Assembly (NCBI RefSeq): GCF_026241155.1
Contig: NZ_JAPFGP010000014.1
Span: 62,001 to 126,000, forward strand
Reading direction: 5' to 3'
Source: Paucibacter sp. PLA-PC-4
Lineage (GTDB): Bacteria > Pseudomonadota > Gammaproteobacteria > Burkholderiales > Burkholderiaceae_C
DNA length: 64,000 nt
Shown here: in pieces, positions 24,728 through 36,214 of the stretch
Layout of the letters: every line of letters starts with the position of its first letter
Numbering within the stretch: position 1 is the stretch's first letter
Program-made: the position numbers and the translations under genes
Notes under the pieces: generated by a model
The model's database searches: none
Told to the model about the DNA's origin: nothing
Seen by the model: only the letters and a program-made list of their open reading frames with translations

Positions 24728-25270
24728 ATGTCCAATATCACCGACCGGCTGTTCTTCGCGATCCGCCCCGATGCCGCCGCCTGCGAGCGCATCGTGGCCC
24801 TGCGCAGCCAGCTCTGCGCCGAGCAGGGGCTGACCGGCCCGCTGCAGCCCACTGAGCAATTCCTGATCACACTCCATCATCTGGGTGACTTCGCCCGCTT
24901 CCCGCAGGCCATGGTTGACAAGGCGATGGCGGCAGCCGCATCGCTGGATGTGCCGGCCTTCGACATCGTGCTGGACCGCGCCGTCAGCCTGAAGCGCCGA
25001 GAGCCCAGGCATCTGCTCTGTGTGTTGCAAGCCGGTGAGCCACTAGGCCCGCTGAAGGCCTTGCACGAGGGACTGGTCAAGGCTTTGAAGGCGGCCGAGG
25101 TTTACCGCTACGCCGCCTTTGCGCCGCAGCTGCCACTGCTGAACGACAACATCCCGGTCGAGTCGCAGCCGCTCGGGCCGGTCGGCTGGCGGGTCGGCGA
25201 ACTGTTGCTGATGAACACCCGACTCGCCAGCGGCGAACAACAGCAGCTGGCGAGCTGGTCGCTGAGATAA
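24728..25270 (+). CDS. Degenerate 2'-5' RNA ligase (ThpR/LigT)-like protein
   Basis: A 180-residue protein of the 2H phosphoesterase/ThpR family by overall layout: RLFFAIRPD at the start, a TEQFLITLHHLGDF strand, the central FDIVLDRAVSLKR hairpin, and a final W-R-VGELLLM segment. Both catalytic HxT motifs are lost. The first reads LIT where the family has HLT, and the second reads QLP where it has HxT. The protein is therefore unlikely to have the usual cyclic phosphodiesterase activity and may have a binding role. The ATG at 24728 is used. A second, frameshifted relative follows at 25407. Confidence 0.75.
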   Translation: MSNITDRLFFAIRPDAAACERIVALRSQLCAEQGLTGPLQPTEQFLITLHHLGDFARFPQAMVDKAMAAAASLDVPAFDIVLDRAVSLKRREPRHLLCVLQAGEPLGPLKALHEGLVKALKAAEVYRYAAFAPQLPLLNDNIPVESQPLGPVGWRVGELLLMNTRLASGEQQQLASWSLR

Positions 25271-25406
25271 GTCGGAGCCCGGCTTCGCTGTGCGGTCCTG
25301 TCCGTATCGGCTCAGGCGGCTCCAGCTCCGGCGCGTTGAACGCTCATCTGTTCATTGGCTCATTGTGCGTGCCGTGCTCGCACTAGCGCGCCCAGAGACT
25401 CGGTGC

Positions 25407-25946
25407 ATGGCACCCGATCAACGGCTCTTCTTCGCCCTTGATCCGGACACCCTGACGGCCTTGCGCATCGCCGCGCGCTGGCTTCGCGGGTGCATGCCGA
25501 GCTGAGCCTGAAGGGGCGGCCGCAAGATTCGCATCGTTTGCGCCTCACCCTGGTTCATCTGGGCGACTCCGTTCGCCGGCCGTGGTGCGAGTGTGCTGCC
25601 ACCGATTCTGCGGCGGGCGCTCTGCGCAGTGCGCCGCGGGTGCTGCATTTCAATCACTTCAGCTTGGATCTCGACAACGCCAAGAAGCTCCCACCGGTGC
25701 AGGGCGGCTGCAGCGGGCTGGATGTCGCCAGGCAACTGCAGCGGCGGCTCGGCGAGGTGTTGGCCCCCCGGGCCGATCAATCCCGGCAGCATAGTGCTGC
25801 AATTCACGCCTCTCTATGTCGATGCGCTGGTGCCGCAGTGGCCGATCGCGGGGCTGGGCTGGCGCGCCGACGAGCCGGTGATGGACAAGGGCCTGATCGG
25901 CCAGCATGGCCGTGTGCCGCTGGCGCGCTGTTCCTTGCGCGCCTGA
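25407..25946 (+). pseudogene. Frameshifted second 2'-5' RNA ligase-like gene
   Basis: The gene starts like its upstream neighbour (DQRLFFALDPDTLTALR), then needs a frame change near 25490 to continue ELSLKGRPQDSHRLRLTLVHLGD, keeps that frame through PRVLHFNHFSLDLDNAKKLPPV, and needs another change near 25770 to reach PLYVDALVPQWPIAGLGW and the end ARCSLRA. Three frames are thus required for one protein of family length. The HxT positions are also absent (RLT in the first). It looks like a decayed tandem paralogue; sequencing error cannot be excluded. The 136 bases before it hold no other gene. Confidence 0.7.
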
Positions 25947-26030
25947 TCAGCCGCCGCCGGTTCCGACGCACAATCGTCTTTGCCGCCGGCGGTTGGCGCC
26001 GGCCTTGATGTGCAGCGGGAGAGGGTGGCG

Positions 26031-26255
26031 ATGCGTGCAGCCTTGAGCATTCTTGGCCTGGTGTTGGTCATGGCCATCGTGCTGACCGTGATGAAGAAGC
26101 AGGCGGCGCGGCTGGCGCCGCCTGTCGCCGTGCCGGCCAGCGCGCCTTCAGATACACCTGTCAACTCGCCAGCCAACGCGCCTCAGGCGGTGCGCCAGCA
26201 GTTGCAGCAGGCGATGGAACAGGCCGCCTCGCGGGCCTCAGACGCTCAGCCTTGA
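26031..26255 (+). CDS. Small single-pass membrane protein
   Basis: A 74-residue protein with one hydrophobic helix (about residues 4-21, ALSILGLVLVMAIVLTVM) followed by a KK positive patch, an Ala/Pro-rich linker and a Gln/Ala-rich C-terminus that may be helical. The orientation by the positive-inside rule would place the tail in the cytoplasm. No family is recognised. The ATG at 26031 follows GGGAGAGGG. Its last 10 bases overlap the convergent DUF72 gene. Confidence 0.55.
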   Translation: MRAALSILGLVLVMAIVLTVMKKQAARLAPPVAVPASAPSDTPVNSPANAPQAVRQQLQQAMEQAASRASDAQP

Positions 26256-27271
26256 GCCGGTCGGGGATCGACGATCTCACGCGCCAGCGCCCTCACCGTC
26301 AGCGGCGCGCAGCCCTCGGCCTTGTTGCTGATGGTCACATAGGCCCGGTGCCCGGCGGAGGTGGTGCCGCGCACGACCTTGGCCAGCAGGGCGTGGGTGT
26401 GTGGGTCGGGATCCAGGCGCTGGTCGAAGTCGCCGTAGCGCTTTTGCGCGTCCTCGTAGCCAAAGGGTCCGTGGATGCGGTTCAGATTCCAGCGGCACAC
26501 CAGCGGGCCGGGCCACAGCGCGCGCAGCAGCGGCAGCTGGTTCTCGATCGGCGGCAGCTTGGGGTGCAGACCCAGGCAGTAGGTGGCGCCGGCCTCGCGC
26601 AGCACGGCGACGAAGTCCGGACTCAGCCACTGAGGGTCTCTGACCTCGACCGCGATCACGCCATCCGGTGCCGTCGGCCGCAGCGCGGGCAGGGCCTTGA
26701 GCATCAAGCTCAGCCGCTCCAGCAGTTCTGGCATGCGCGCCAGCAGGCTTGGAGGCAGCGGGCTCAGCTGGAACACCAGCGCGCCGATCTTGCCGCCTAG
26801 GCCTTCCAGCGCCGGCTGCACGAACTCCTGTACCGCCAGCGCCGGGTTCAGAAAAGCGCTGTTGAGCTGCTTGCCGCGCCCGCTGTCCTCGCTGCGGACC
26901 AGTGCATCGGCCACCATGCTGGGTGCCTTGACGGTGAAGCGAAAGCCGGGCGGCACCTGGTCGGCATAGCGCTGGTACTGGCTGGCCGTCAGCGGGCGGT
27001 AGAAACCGCGGTCAATGCTGACGGCGCGCAGCAGCGGCTGCTGGCTGTAGGCAGCCAGGCCGTGCTTGGACAGCAGGCTGTCCGAATAGGACTTGTCCCA
27101 TACCAGGCCGGCCCAGCCGGGATAGGTCCAGGACGAGCTGCCCAGATGGGCCAGCGGCGACAGCGCTGCCGCCAGTGCCGTCTGCTCTTCATCGATGGGC
27201 TGGGGTCGGACCCGTGCGGCGGGCGCCTTTGCGAGCGGCGGTGCCGCGTCCGGGAACAGTGCATCTTGCAT
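26246..27271 (-). CDS. DUF72 (YecE-like) domain protein
   Basis: A 341-residue protein of the DUF72/YecE family, a TIM-barrel-like fold of unknown function. Typical features are GSSSWTYPGW near the N-terminus, RAVSIDRGFYRPLT, PPGFRFTVKAP, FQLSPLPPS, VIAVEVRDPQW, and near the end RAYVTISNKAEGCAP with the conserved N-N-K-like turn. It lies convergent with a small membrane-protein gene and divergent from tadA, with only 38 bases between the two start codons. This suggests overlapping divergent promoters. Confidence 0.88.
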   Translation of the reverse strand: MQDALFPDAAPPLAKAPAARVRPQPIDEEQTALAAALSPLAHLGSSSWTYPGWAGLVWDKSYSDSLLSKHGLAAYSQQPLLRAVSIDRGFYRPLTASQYQRYADQVPPGFRFTVKAPSMVADALVRSEDSGRGKQLNSAFLNPALAVQEFVQPALEGLGGKIGALVFQLSPLPPSLLARMPELLERLSLMLKALPALRPTAPDGVIAVEVRDPQWLSPDFVAVLREAGATYCLGLHPKLPPIENQLPLLRALWPGPLVCRWNLNRIHGPFGYEDAQKRYGDFDQRLDPDPHTHALLAKVVRGTTSAGHRAYVTISNKAEGCAPLTVRALAREIVDPRPAQG

Positions 27272-27285
27272 GGCCGCGAGGATAG

Positions 27286-28820
<1,535 letters not shown>

Positions 28821-29038
28821 GGCCTGACTTTCGTCATCCCCGGAATGTGGGGTGACTGCTGGTATCCCCGGGCAGAACCCGGCGCCGCTGCGGCCAGCAC
28901 AACCGATATGATGCAGGCCTTGCCTCCAGAGCATGCGGTCACGAGCCGCCGGTGCCGGAGGCTCGTTGTTTTTCATTGCCGCCGCGCCGACCCTTACGCA
29001 GGTGTCGGTCAGCGACGGCCGCTCTGGAGGGGTTTTAC

Positions 29039-31291
29039 ATGCATGGGCTTGGACGTGGCCAACAATGGTGCCGCAGCATCTGTCTGGGCCTCAGTGCCGC
29101 CGCCGCACTGCTGCTGGCGGCCTGCAACAACAGCCCCTATCCGCTCGGCGCTGCCGCGGACAACACGCTCTACAACTCCTTCGACGAGCGCTCGCCGCGC
29201 TATCTGGACCCGATCGCTTCCTACAGCAATCCGGAGTCGGTTTACACCTATCAGATCTATGAGCCGCTGTACGCCTATCACTATCTGAAGAGGCCTTACG
29301 AGCTGGTGCCCAAGACCGCAGAGAAGGTGGTCAAGCCCTACTACCTCGACAAGGACGGCAAGCGCCTGCCCGACGATGCGCCGGCCGACCAGATCGCCCA
29401 GAGCGTCTACGACATCTCGATCAAAAAGGGCATCAAGTACGCGCCGCATCCGGCGCTGGCCACCGACGCCAAGGGCAACTACCTGTACCACCACCTGAGC
29501 CGCGAACAGCTGGGCGACAAGCGCTCGCCCTGGGACTTCGAGGTGCAGGGCACGCGCGAGATGGTGGCCGAGGACTATGTCTACGCAATCAAGCGCCATG
29601 CGACCCCGCGCATCGAGGCGCCGATCTACGCGATCTTCTCCGAGTATGTGCTGGGGCTGAAGGAGTACGGCAAGCTGGTGCGCCAGGAAAACGCCAAGCT
29701 GCTCAAGGGCCTGCCCGAGACCATCCGCGACAAGCCCTTCTTGGACTTCCGCCAATGGCCGCTGGAGGGTGCACAAGCGCTGGATAGCCACACCCTGCGT
29801 GTGCGCGTCAAGGGAAAGTACCCGCAGTGGCAGTACTGGATGGCGATGACCTTTATTGTGCCGCTGCCCTGGGAGGCCGATGCCTTCTATGCCCAGCCTG
29901 GCATGAGCGAGAACAGCCTGTCGCTGAACCAGTGGCCGGTTGGCACCGGGCCCTTCATGATGACCGAGTATGTGCAGGATCGGCGCCATGTGATGAAGCG
30001 CAATCCGAACTATCGCGGCGACATCTATCCCTGCGAGGGCTCGGATGCCGATCGCAAGGCCGGCCTGCTGGACGATTGCGGCAAGACCATGCCTTTTGTC
30101 GACACCATCGTCTCCACCATCATCAAGGAGAAGGTGCCGCGCAAGGAGATGTTCAAGCAGGGTTATCTGGACGTACCCGAGATCGAGAGGCCCGAGTGGG
30201 GCGTGGACTTCCAGGTCGATATGGACGACTCCGACGAGGTCAAGGCCGCCTATCAGGCCAAAGGCTTCAAGTTCCCGCTGGTCACCGACATCAACAGCTG
30301 GTATCTGGGCTTCAACTGGATGGACCCGGTGGTCGGAAAGGGCGATACGCCCGAGCAGCAGGCAAGGAACCGCAAGCTGCGCCAGGCGCTGTCGATCGCG
30401 ATCGACTGGGAAGAGGGCTATGGCCGCATCTTCCGCACCAAGGGCGGGGTCGCGGCCCATGGGCCGGTGCCGCCGGGCGTGTTCGGCTCGCGCGAGGGCA
30501 CGGCCGAGGGCTTCAATCCGGTGACCCATCATCTGGTCAACGGTGAGGTCGTGCGCCGCCCGATCGAGGATGCCAAGAAGCTGCTGGCCGAGGCTGGCTA
30601 CCCGGACGGGCGTGACGCCAAGACCGGCCGCCCGCTGGTGCTGAACTACGACTATCAGCGCACCACCACGCCCGAGATCAAGGCCGAGCTGGACTGGATG
30701 GTCAAGCAGTTCGCCAAGCTGGGTGTGCAGCTGGAGATCCGCGCTACCGACTACAACCAGTTCCAGGACAAGGTCATCAAGGGCAAGCACCAGATCTTCT
30801 GGTGGGGCTGGCTGGCCGACTATCCGGATGCAGAGAACTTCCTGTTCCTGCTTTACGGCCCGAACAGCAAGTCCAAGCACGAGGGCGAGAACGCCGCCAA
30901 CTACGAGAACCCCGAGTACGACCGCCTGTACCGCCGCCTGCAAAGCATCGACGACGGCCCGGAGAAGCAGCAGGTGATCGACCAGATGGTGCGACTCGTG
31001 CGCGAGGATTCACCGTGGGCCTGGGGCTACTGGCCTTATGTGGGCCTGGCATTCCAGCCCTGGGTCTACAACGGCAAGCCCGGCATCATGGTGCGCGATA
31101 TGGCGCGCTATTACCGCGTCGACGCGCAGCAGCGCGTGGCCCGGCAGGCCGAGTGGAACCGGCCGATCTGGTGGCCGCTGCTGCTGCTGATCGCCGGTGC
31201 GGCCGCCATTGTCTGGACCACGCGCCGCAGCTTCCGCGCTCGCGAGCAGGCCACCGCGCGTGGCTATGTCAAACCGCAGACCGTTGCCTGA
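29039..31291 (+). CDS. Peptide ABC transporter substrate-binding lipoprotein (SBP family 5) with C-terminal membrane helix
   Basis: A 750-residue family 5 solute-binding protein, longer than the usual 500-600. A basic start and hydrophobic helix lead to the lipobox LLLAAC near residues 24-29. The fold motifs include NTLYNSFDERSPRYLDPI, YEPLYAY, LNQWPVGTGPFMM, RKLRQALSIAIDW and an IFWWGWLADYPDAENF segment. A second hydrophobic helix near 711-730 (WWPLLLLIAGAAAIVW) is followed by a basic tail, so the protein may be anchored at both ends. It is the first of four transporter genes; cargo is probably oligopeptides, by family. A GAGGGG ribosome site precedes the ATG at 29039. Confidence 0.88.
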   Translation: MHGLGRGQQWCRSICLGLSAAAALLLAACNNSPYPLGAAADNTLYNSFDERSPRYLDPIASYSNPESVYTYQIYEPLYAYHYLKRPYELVPKTAEKVVKPYYLDKDGKRLPDDAPADQIAQSVYDISIKKGIKYAPHPALATDAKGNYLYHHLSREQLGDKRSPWDFEVQGTREMVAEDYVYAIKRHATPRIEAPIYAIFSEYVLGLKEYGKLVRQENAKLLKGLPETIRDKPFLDFRQWPLEGAQALDSHTLRVRVKGKYPQWQYWMAMTFIVPLPWEADAFYAQPGMSENSLSLNQWPVGTGPFMMTEYVQDRRHVMKRNPNYRGDIYPCEGSDADRKAGLLDDCGKTMPFVDTIVSTIIKEKVPRKEMFKQGYLDVPEIERPEWGVDFQVDMDDSDEVKAAYQAKGFKFPLVTDINSWYLGFNWMDPVVGKGDTPEQQARNRKLRQALSIAIDWEEGYGRIFRTKGGVAAHGPVPPGVFGSREGTAEGFNPVTHHLVNGEVVRRPIEDAKKLLAEAGYPDGRDAKTGRPLVLNYDYQRTTTPEIKAELDWMVKQFAKLGVQLEIRATDYNQFQDKVIKGKHQIFWWGWLADYPDAENFLFLLYGPNSKSKHEGENAANYENPEYDRLYRRLQSIDDGPEKQQVIDQMVRLVREDSPWAWGYWPYVGLAFQPWVYNGKPGIMVRDMARYYRVDAQQRVARQAEWNRPIWWPLLLLIAGAAAIVWTTRRSFRAREQATARGYVKPQTVA

Positions 31292-31301
31292 GGGACGAGC
31301 G

Positions 31302-32285
31302 ATGCTGAGCTACATGATCCGCCGTCTCGGCTACGGCCTGCTGATACTGATTGGGGTGAACCTGTTCACCTTCTTCCTGTTCTTCTCGGTCAACACGCCC
31401 GACGATATGGCCCGCCTGAACATCGGCGGCAAACGTGTCACCCAGGAGCAGATCGTCAAGTGGAAGGCCGAGCGCGGCTATGACAAGCCGCTGTACTGGA
31501 ACGAGGCCGAGGCCGGCGCACACAAGCTGACCAAGACGATTCTGTGGGAGCGTTCTGTCTCGCTGATGATGCTGGACTTTGGTCGCTCGGACGCGCGCCA
31601 GGCCGTCAATATCGGGCACGAGATCAAGACCCGCATGGGGGTCAGCCTGCAACTGGCGGTGCCTCTGTTCATCCTCCAGGTGATCGTCAGCACCGCCTTC
31701 GCGCTGATGTTGGTGTTCTTCCGCAACACCCGCATCGACTTCTGGGGCGTGGTGCTGTGCGTGTTGATGCTGTCGATCTCCAGTCTCTTCTACATCATCG
31801 TCGGCCAATACTTCTTCTCGCGCCTGCTCAAGCTGGTGCCGATCAACGGCTATGCGCCGGGCCTGGACGCGATCAAGTTCCTGGCCCTGCCGATCGCGTT
31901 GTCGCTGCTGGCGCGGCTGGGCGGCGAGGCGCGGCTGTACCGGGCGATGTTCCTGGAGGAGGTCGGCAAGGACTATGTGCGCACCGCGCGGGCCAAAGGC
32001 CTGTCCGAGCAGATCGTGCTGTTCCGCCATGTGCTGCGCAATGCGCTGATCCCCATCATCACCAGCGCCGGTGCCTATCTGCCCTATGTCTTCATGGGCA
32101 GCCTGGTGTTCGAGAGCTTCTTCGGCATCCCCGGCCTGGGCGCCTTCGTGATCGAGGCCATCACCGGCCAGGACTTCGCCATCGTGCGCACCATGGTCTT
32201 CCTTGGTGCGGTGCTCTACATCGCGACCAATGCGCTGATCGATATCGCCTACACCTGGGTCGACCCCCGGGTGCGTCTGGCCTGA
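31302..32285 (+). CDS. Peptide ABC transporter permease (OppB/DppB type)
   Basis: A 327-residue inner-membrane protein of the DppB/YejB type. It starts MLSYMIRRLGYGLLILIGV, the first helix; the DppB-type extracytoplasmic loop follows, with further helices to about residue 320. The cytoplasmic EAA loop (YVRTARAKGLSEQIVLFRHVLRNALIP) that contacts the ATPase is intact. It pairs with the next gene as the heterodimeric channel. The ATG at 31302 lies 10 bases after the lipoprotein stop with GAGGGACGAG as ribosome site. Confidence 0.92.
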   Translation: MLSYMIRRLGYGLLILIGVNLFTFFLFFSVNTPDDMARLNIGGKRVTQEQIVKWKAERGYDKPLYWNEAEAGAHKLTKTILWERSVSLMMLDFGRSDARQAVNIGHEIKTRMGVSLQLAVPLFILQVIVSTAFALMLVFFRNTRIDFWGVVLCVLMLSISSLFYIIVGQYFFSRLLKLVPINGYAPGLDAIKFLALPIALSLLARLGGEARLYRAMFLEEVGKDYVRTARAKGLSEQIVLFRHVLRNALIPIITSAGAYLPYVFMGSLVFESFFGIPGLGAFVIEAITGQDFAIVRTMVFLGAVLYIATNALIDIAYTWVDPRVRLA

Positions 32286-32306
32286 ACGGATAGATCGCTG
32301 ACCATC

Positions 32307-33740
32307 ATGGGATTCAAGCTTGTTTTCTTGTGGACCGATGTGGCGCTGTGGGCTTTGTTCGCCGCGCTGCTCGCCTATGTGTTGCGCATTCGTTCGCATC
32401 CAACGCTGCGTGCCACTTGGAGCCGCGTACTGCGCGACCCGGCCGCCGCCTCGGCTGGCCTGGTGATGCTGCTGTTTGTGCTCGTCACGGCGCTGGACAG
32501 CGTGCACTTCCGTCGCGCGCTGCCGGCGCAGAACGCACAGGTCTTCTACGACACCCGCACCGAGTCGCTGCTGGACCTGGCGCTGACGCGCCAGATCGAG
32601 ATGCGCGAGACCACCTACTCGGCGCCGCTGGCCTATGTCGGCCTGAACAAGGAGAGCGTCACCGACGCCGCCGGTAAGACCACGCGCGACTTTCCGCGCC
32701 TGAGCTTTGGTGGCGCGCACTTGTCGGACCCGGCGGCCGACTGGGCAGGCGACGTCGGTCGGCGCGCGCTTGGCGGCATGGCCGCCGGCCTGTTGCTGGC
32801 CCTGCTGGCGGCGCTTGCCACTGCGGCGGCGCTCGCGGCCGGGCACGGCGGCTTTGCGCGGGCCTGGCGCGATCTGCTGGCCGACCGCACCCACTACCCG
32901 CTGCGTGCGCTACTGCTGACCCTGGGTGCGGCTTTGCTGCTGATCGGCCCGACGGTGGCATTGATGGGGCACTACCACGTGTTCGGTACCGACCGCACCG
33001 GCAACGATGTGCTCTACCAGGCCCTCAAAAGCATACGGACCGCTTTTGTGATCGGCGCGATCTCGACGCTGGCGACCCTGCCGCTGGCCCTGGTGCTGGG
33101 CATTCTGGCCGGCTACTTCAAGGGCTGGGTCGACGAGGTGATCCAGTACATCTATACGACCTTGAGTTCGGTGCCCAATGTGCTGCTGATCGCCGCCTGC
33201 GTGCTGATGGTGCAGGTATTTCTGGACAAGAACCCGGAGCTGTTCGAGACCGGCGCTGAGCGCTCGGACCTGAAGATGTTCCTGCTTTGCGTGATCTTGG
33301 GCGTGACCGGTTGGGCCGGGCTGTGCCGGCTGGTTCGGGGCGAGACGCTGAAGCTGCGTGAGCTTGACTATGTGCAGGCGGCCACCGCATTCGGCGTCAG
33401 CCATGGCCGCATCATGGCCCGCCACATCGTGCCCAATGTGATGCATCTGGTGCTGATCACCGTGGTGCTGAGCTTCTCCGAGCTGATCCTCTACGAGGCG
33501 GTGCTGACTTATGTGGGCGTCGGCGTCGACCCCAGTATGAACAGCTTCGGCGGCATGATCAATCTGGCCCGCTCCGAGATGTCGCGCGACCCGGTGGTGT
33601 GGTGGAGCTTTGTAGCCGCCTTCGGCTTCATGGTGACTCTGGTGCTGGCCGCCAATCTGTTCGCCGACGGTGTGCGCGACGCCTTCGATCCGCGTTCGCG
33701 CAGCCTGCGTCCGCGTGTGCTGTCTCTTGCGAAGAAGTAA
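32307..33740 (+). CDS. Peptide ABC transporter permease (OppC/DppC type), extended N-terminus
   Basis: A 477-residue permease, longer than the usual 300. The first 220 residues hold two or three additional hydrophobic helices (FLWTDVALWALFAALLAYVL; a stretch near 155-185 rich in Ala/Leu; another near 200-220) around a periplasmic loop. The standard DppC domain follows from GHYHVFGTDRTGNDVLYQ, with the EAA loop REL DYVQAATAFGVSHGRIMARHIVPN. The extension resembles YejE-like permeases that carry a long loop. It is the second half of the channel, 21 bases after the first. Confidence 0.9.
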   Translation: MGFKLVFLWTDVALWALFAALLAYVLRIRSHPTLRATWSRVLRDPAAASAGLVMLLFVLVTALDSVHFRRALPAQNAQVFYDTRTESLLDLALTRQIEMRETTYSAPLAYVGLNKESVTDAAGKTTRDFPRLSFGGAHLSDPAADWAGDVGRRALGGMAAGLLLALLAALATAAALAAGHGGFARAWRDLLADRTHYPLRALLLTLGAALLLIGPTVALMGHYHVFGTDRTGNDVLYQALKSIRTAFVIGAISTLATLPLALVLGILAGYFKGWVDEVIQYIYTTLSSVPNVLLIAACVLMVQVFLDKNPELFETGAERSDLKMFLLCVILGVTGWAGLCRLVRGETLKLRELDYVQAATAFGVSHGRIMARHIVPNVMHLVLITVVLSFSELILYEAVLTYVGVGVDPSMNSFGGMINLARSEMSRDPVVWWSFVAAFGFMVTLVLAANLFADGVRDAFDPRSRSLRPRVLSLAKK

Positions 33741-33746
33741 GAAGCC

Positions 33747-35609
33747 ATGTTGAAGATTGAAGATCTGAAGGTGGCGCTGGACGCCGATGCCGGCCTGGTG
33801 CGCGCCATCGATGGCATGCGTCTGGCGATCACGCGCGGCCAGACCTTTGCGCTGGTCGGCGAGTCGGGCTGTGGCAAGAGCATGACGGCGCTGGCCCTGA
33901 TGCGCCTGCTGCCCGACAACGGCCGCATTACTGCCGGCCGGTTGGACCTGGAGGGTGAGGATGTGTTCGGCCTGCCCGAGGCGCAGATGCGCTCGGTGCG
34001 CGGTGGCCGCATCGGCATGATCTTCCAGGAGCCCTCGACCAGCCTGAACCCGGTGATGCGTGTCGGGGCCCAGATCGTCGAGGCCATCGAGGCGCACACG
34101 CCGCTGCGCGGCGCGGCGGCCCGGGCCAAGGCGATCGACTGGCTCAAGCGCGTGGGCATTCCCGAGCCCGAGCGCCGTATCGACGAATATCCGTTTCGCC
34201 TGTCGGGTGGACAGAAGCAGCGCGTGATGATCGCGATGACCCTGGCGGCCGAGCCGGATTATCTGATCGCCGACGAACCGACCACGGCACTGGATGTGAC
34301 CATCCAGGCGCAGATCCTTGACTTGCTCAAGGACTTGCAGCGCGAGCGCCAGTTGGGCGTGCTGTTGATCACCCACGACCTGGGCGTGGTCTCGGGCATG
34401 GCGCACCAGGTCGCGCTGATGTATGCGGGCCAGATCGTCGAGGTCGCGCCGGCCGAGGAGTTCTTCGCCGCGCCCAAGCACCCCTATGCGCGACTGCTGC
34501 TGCAGGCGCTGCCGGACGCGGGCAAGCGCGGCGAGGCCCTGGCCGCGATTGCCGGCACCGTGCCGCCGCTGTGGATGGAGTTCAGCGGCTGCCGCTTCGC
34601 GCCACGCTGCGACCGAGTGATGCCGGCCTGCCACGACCAAGTGCCCGAGCTGACGGCGCTGAGTGCTACCCACCAGGTGCGCTGCCGTCTCTATACTCAC
34701 CCTGGCGAGGCGCTGCCGGTGCCGGCCGCGGCGGCGGCGGCTATCGCGCGGCCGGCCGTGCCGGCCAGCGACCCGGACAAGCCCTTGCTGGAGGTCAGGA
34801 ATCTGCGGGTGCGCTTTGCCTTGAAGCGTGGCCTGCTGGAGCGCGGCGCCCCGCGATACTTCAATGCGGTGGACGATGTGTCCTACCGTATCCTGCCGGG
34901 CCGCACGCTGGCCCTGGTCGGCGAGTCCGGCTGTGGCAAGACCACCTCGGGCAAGGCCATCGTGCAGTTGCTGCGCACTCAGGCTCAGATCGAGGGTCAG
35001 GCCTTGCTCGACGGGCAAGATCTGTTTACCTTGCAAGGCGATGCGCTGCGCGAGGCGCGCCGTCAGGTGCAGATCATCTTTCAGGATCCGTTTGCCTCGC
35101 TGAATCCGCGCATGCGGGTTTACGAGCTGCTGGAAGAGGGGGTGCAGGCCTTGCGGCCCGATCTCGATGCGGCGGCGCGGCGGCGCAATCTTGAACTGCT
35201 GGTCGACCAGGTGGGCCTGCGGCGCGATGCGCTGGAGCGTTTCCCGCACGAGTTTTCCGGCGGCCAGCGCCAGCGCATCGCGATCGCTCGGGCGCTGGCC
35301 GTGGAGCCGCGCCTGATCGTCTGCGACGAGCCGACCTCCGCGCTGGATGTGTCCGTGCAGGCGCAGATTCTCAATCTCTTGCGCGATTTGCAGCGCGAGC
35401 GAGGCTTATCCTATCTGTTCATCACTCACAATATCGGCGTCGTCGAATACATCGCCGATGAGGTGGCGGTGATGCAGTCGGGGCGCATCGTCGAGGCCGG
35501 CGGCAGTGCTGCCGTGTTGGGGCATCCGCAGAGCGACTACACGCGCACGCTGTTGGCGGCGGTACCTCGGGTGCAGCACCGCGATGTGCAGGCCGGCGTA
35601 CCGGGCTGA
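33747..35609 (+). CDS. Double ATPase of the peptide ABC transporter (DppD-DppF fusion, YejF-like)
   Basis: A 620-residue cytoplasmic protein with two ABC ATPase domains. Domain 1 has Walker A GESGCGKS near residues 38-45, signature LSGGQKQRV and Walker [12 protein letters not shown]. Domain 2 has Walker A GESGCGKT near 391-398, signature FSGGQRQRI and Walker [13 protein letters not shown]. Each is followed by the oligopeptide C-terminal stretch, with the Cys-rich CRFAPRC after domain 1. Fusion of the two ATPases in one chain is the YejF layout. The gene lies 6 bases after the second permease and completes the operon. Confidence 0.94.
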   Translation: MLKIEDLKVALDADAGLVRAIDGMRLAITRGQTFALVGESGCGKSMTALALMRLLPDNGRITAGRLDLEGEDVFGLPEAQMRSVRGGRIGMIFQEPSTSLNPVMRVGAQIVEAIEAHTPLRGAAARAKAIDWLKRVGIPEPERRIDEYPFRLSGGQKQRVMIAMTLAAEPDYLIADEPTTALDVTIQAQILDLLKDLQRERQLGVLLITHDLGVVSGMAHQVALMYAGQIVEVAPAEEFFAAPKHPYARLLLQALPDAGKRGEALAAIAGTVPPLWMEFSGCRFAPRCDRVMPACHDQVPELTALSATHQVRCRLYTHPGEALPVPAAAAAAIARPAVPASDPDKPLLEVRNLRVRFALKRGLLERGAPRYFNAVDDVSYRILPGRTLALVGESGCGKTTSGKAIVQLLRTQAQIEGQALLDGQDLFTLQGDALREARRQVQIIFQDPFASLNPRMRVYELLEEGVQALRPDLDAAARRRNLELLVDQVGLRRDALERFPHEFSGGQRQRIAIARALAVEPRLIVCDEPTSALDVSVQAQILNLLRDLQRERGLSYLFITHNIGVVEYIADEVAVMQSGRIVEAGGSAAVLGHPQSDYTRTLLAAVPRVQHRDVQAGVPG

Positions 35610-36214
35610 GGGCACGCCGAGCTCGACCGCGCGCCGTGTGGGCGCTCAGCACCCTGTTTCAAGGGGTTCATGGTGAAAACCCTGAATTCTTAGGCCGGTC
35701 CGCCGGCGAAAGTACCAGTAAGATACCACTGTGGGTTCGGCGTTGAAAGTGAAGATCAGGATACGCCGGAGTTTCAGTGTGTAAGCGCTTGGTCAGCTCG
35801 GGTAAGCCCCATGCCGGTTGGCCGGGTCAACTCGTTTATGATCTAGGCCGCTTCATGGTCCGGTGATCTGTAGTTTAACTACAACGCTGTTCCGACTTGA
35901 AGAACCGCCCGCGGGCCACAAGCCAGTGGGCATTTTTGTTGAGTGTGGGTTCCCATCGTGCCCCGAGTGATGAGTTGTGATGTCCATTCTGCAGCCAGCA
36001 GATGCACCCGAGCCGCAAGCATGTTGCGGCTGCCAGCGAACGGCGCCTCTGTGCCCGCCCCTGGTGTCTGGTGCAGTCTCTCGCACAGCCGGCAAGAACT
36101 GCTCCGAGCTCCGGTCTGAGTTGGGGCTCGTAGGTTTCTAAGCAGGCGCTGTGTAGAGCCGAACTCCCCGCATATGTCGATGAAAAAGTTTCGCAGTCTT
36201 ATGAAGGAGCGCGC
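35610..36214. other. Intergenic stretch between the transporter operon and tonB
   Basis: About 600 bases without a gene that I can support. It contains an imperfect CCGCGGGC/GCCAGTGGGC-type hairpin followed by ATTTTTG near 35920-35940, which could be a terminator. A good ribosome site (GAAGGAG) immediately before the tonB start lies at its right end. No Fur-box-like 19-mer was recognised. Confidence 0.4.

Noticed and set aside
31269-32894. 541-codon antisense frame over the permease genes
   Set aside because: Arg/Gln/His-rich shadow of the membrane protein genes with no family match; the plus-strand genes are unambiguous.
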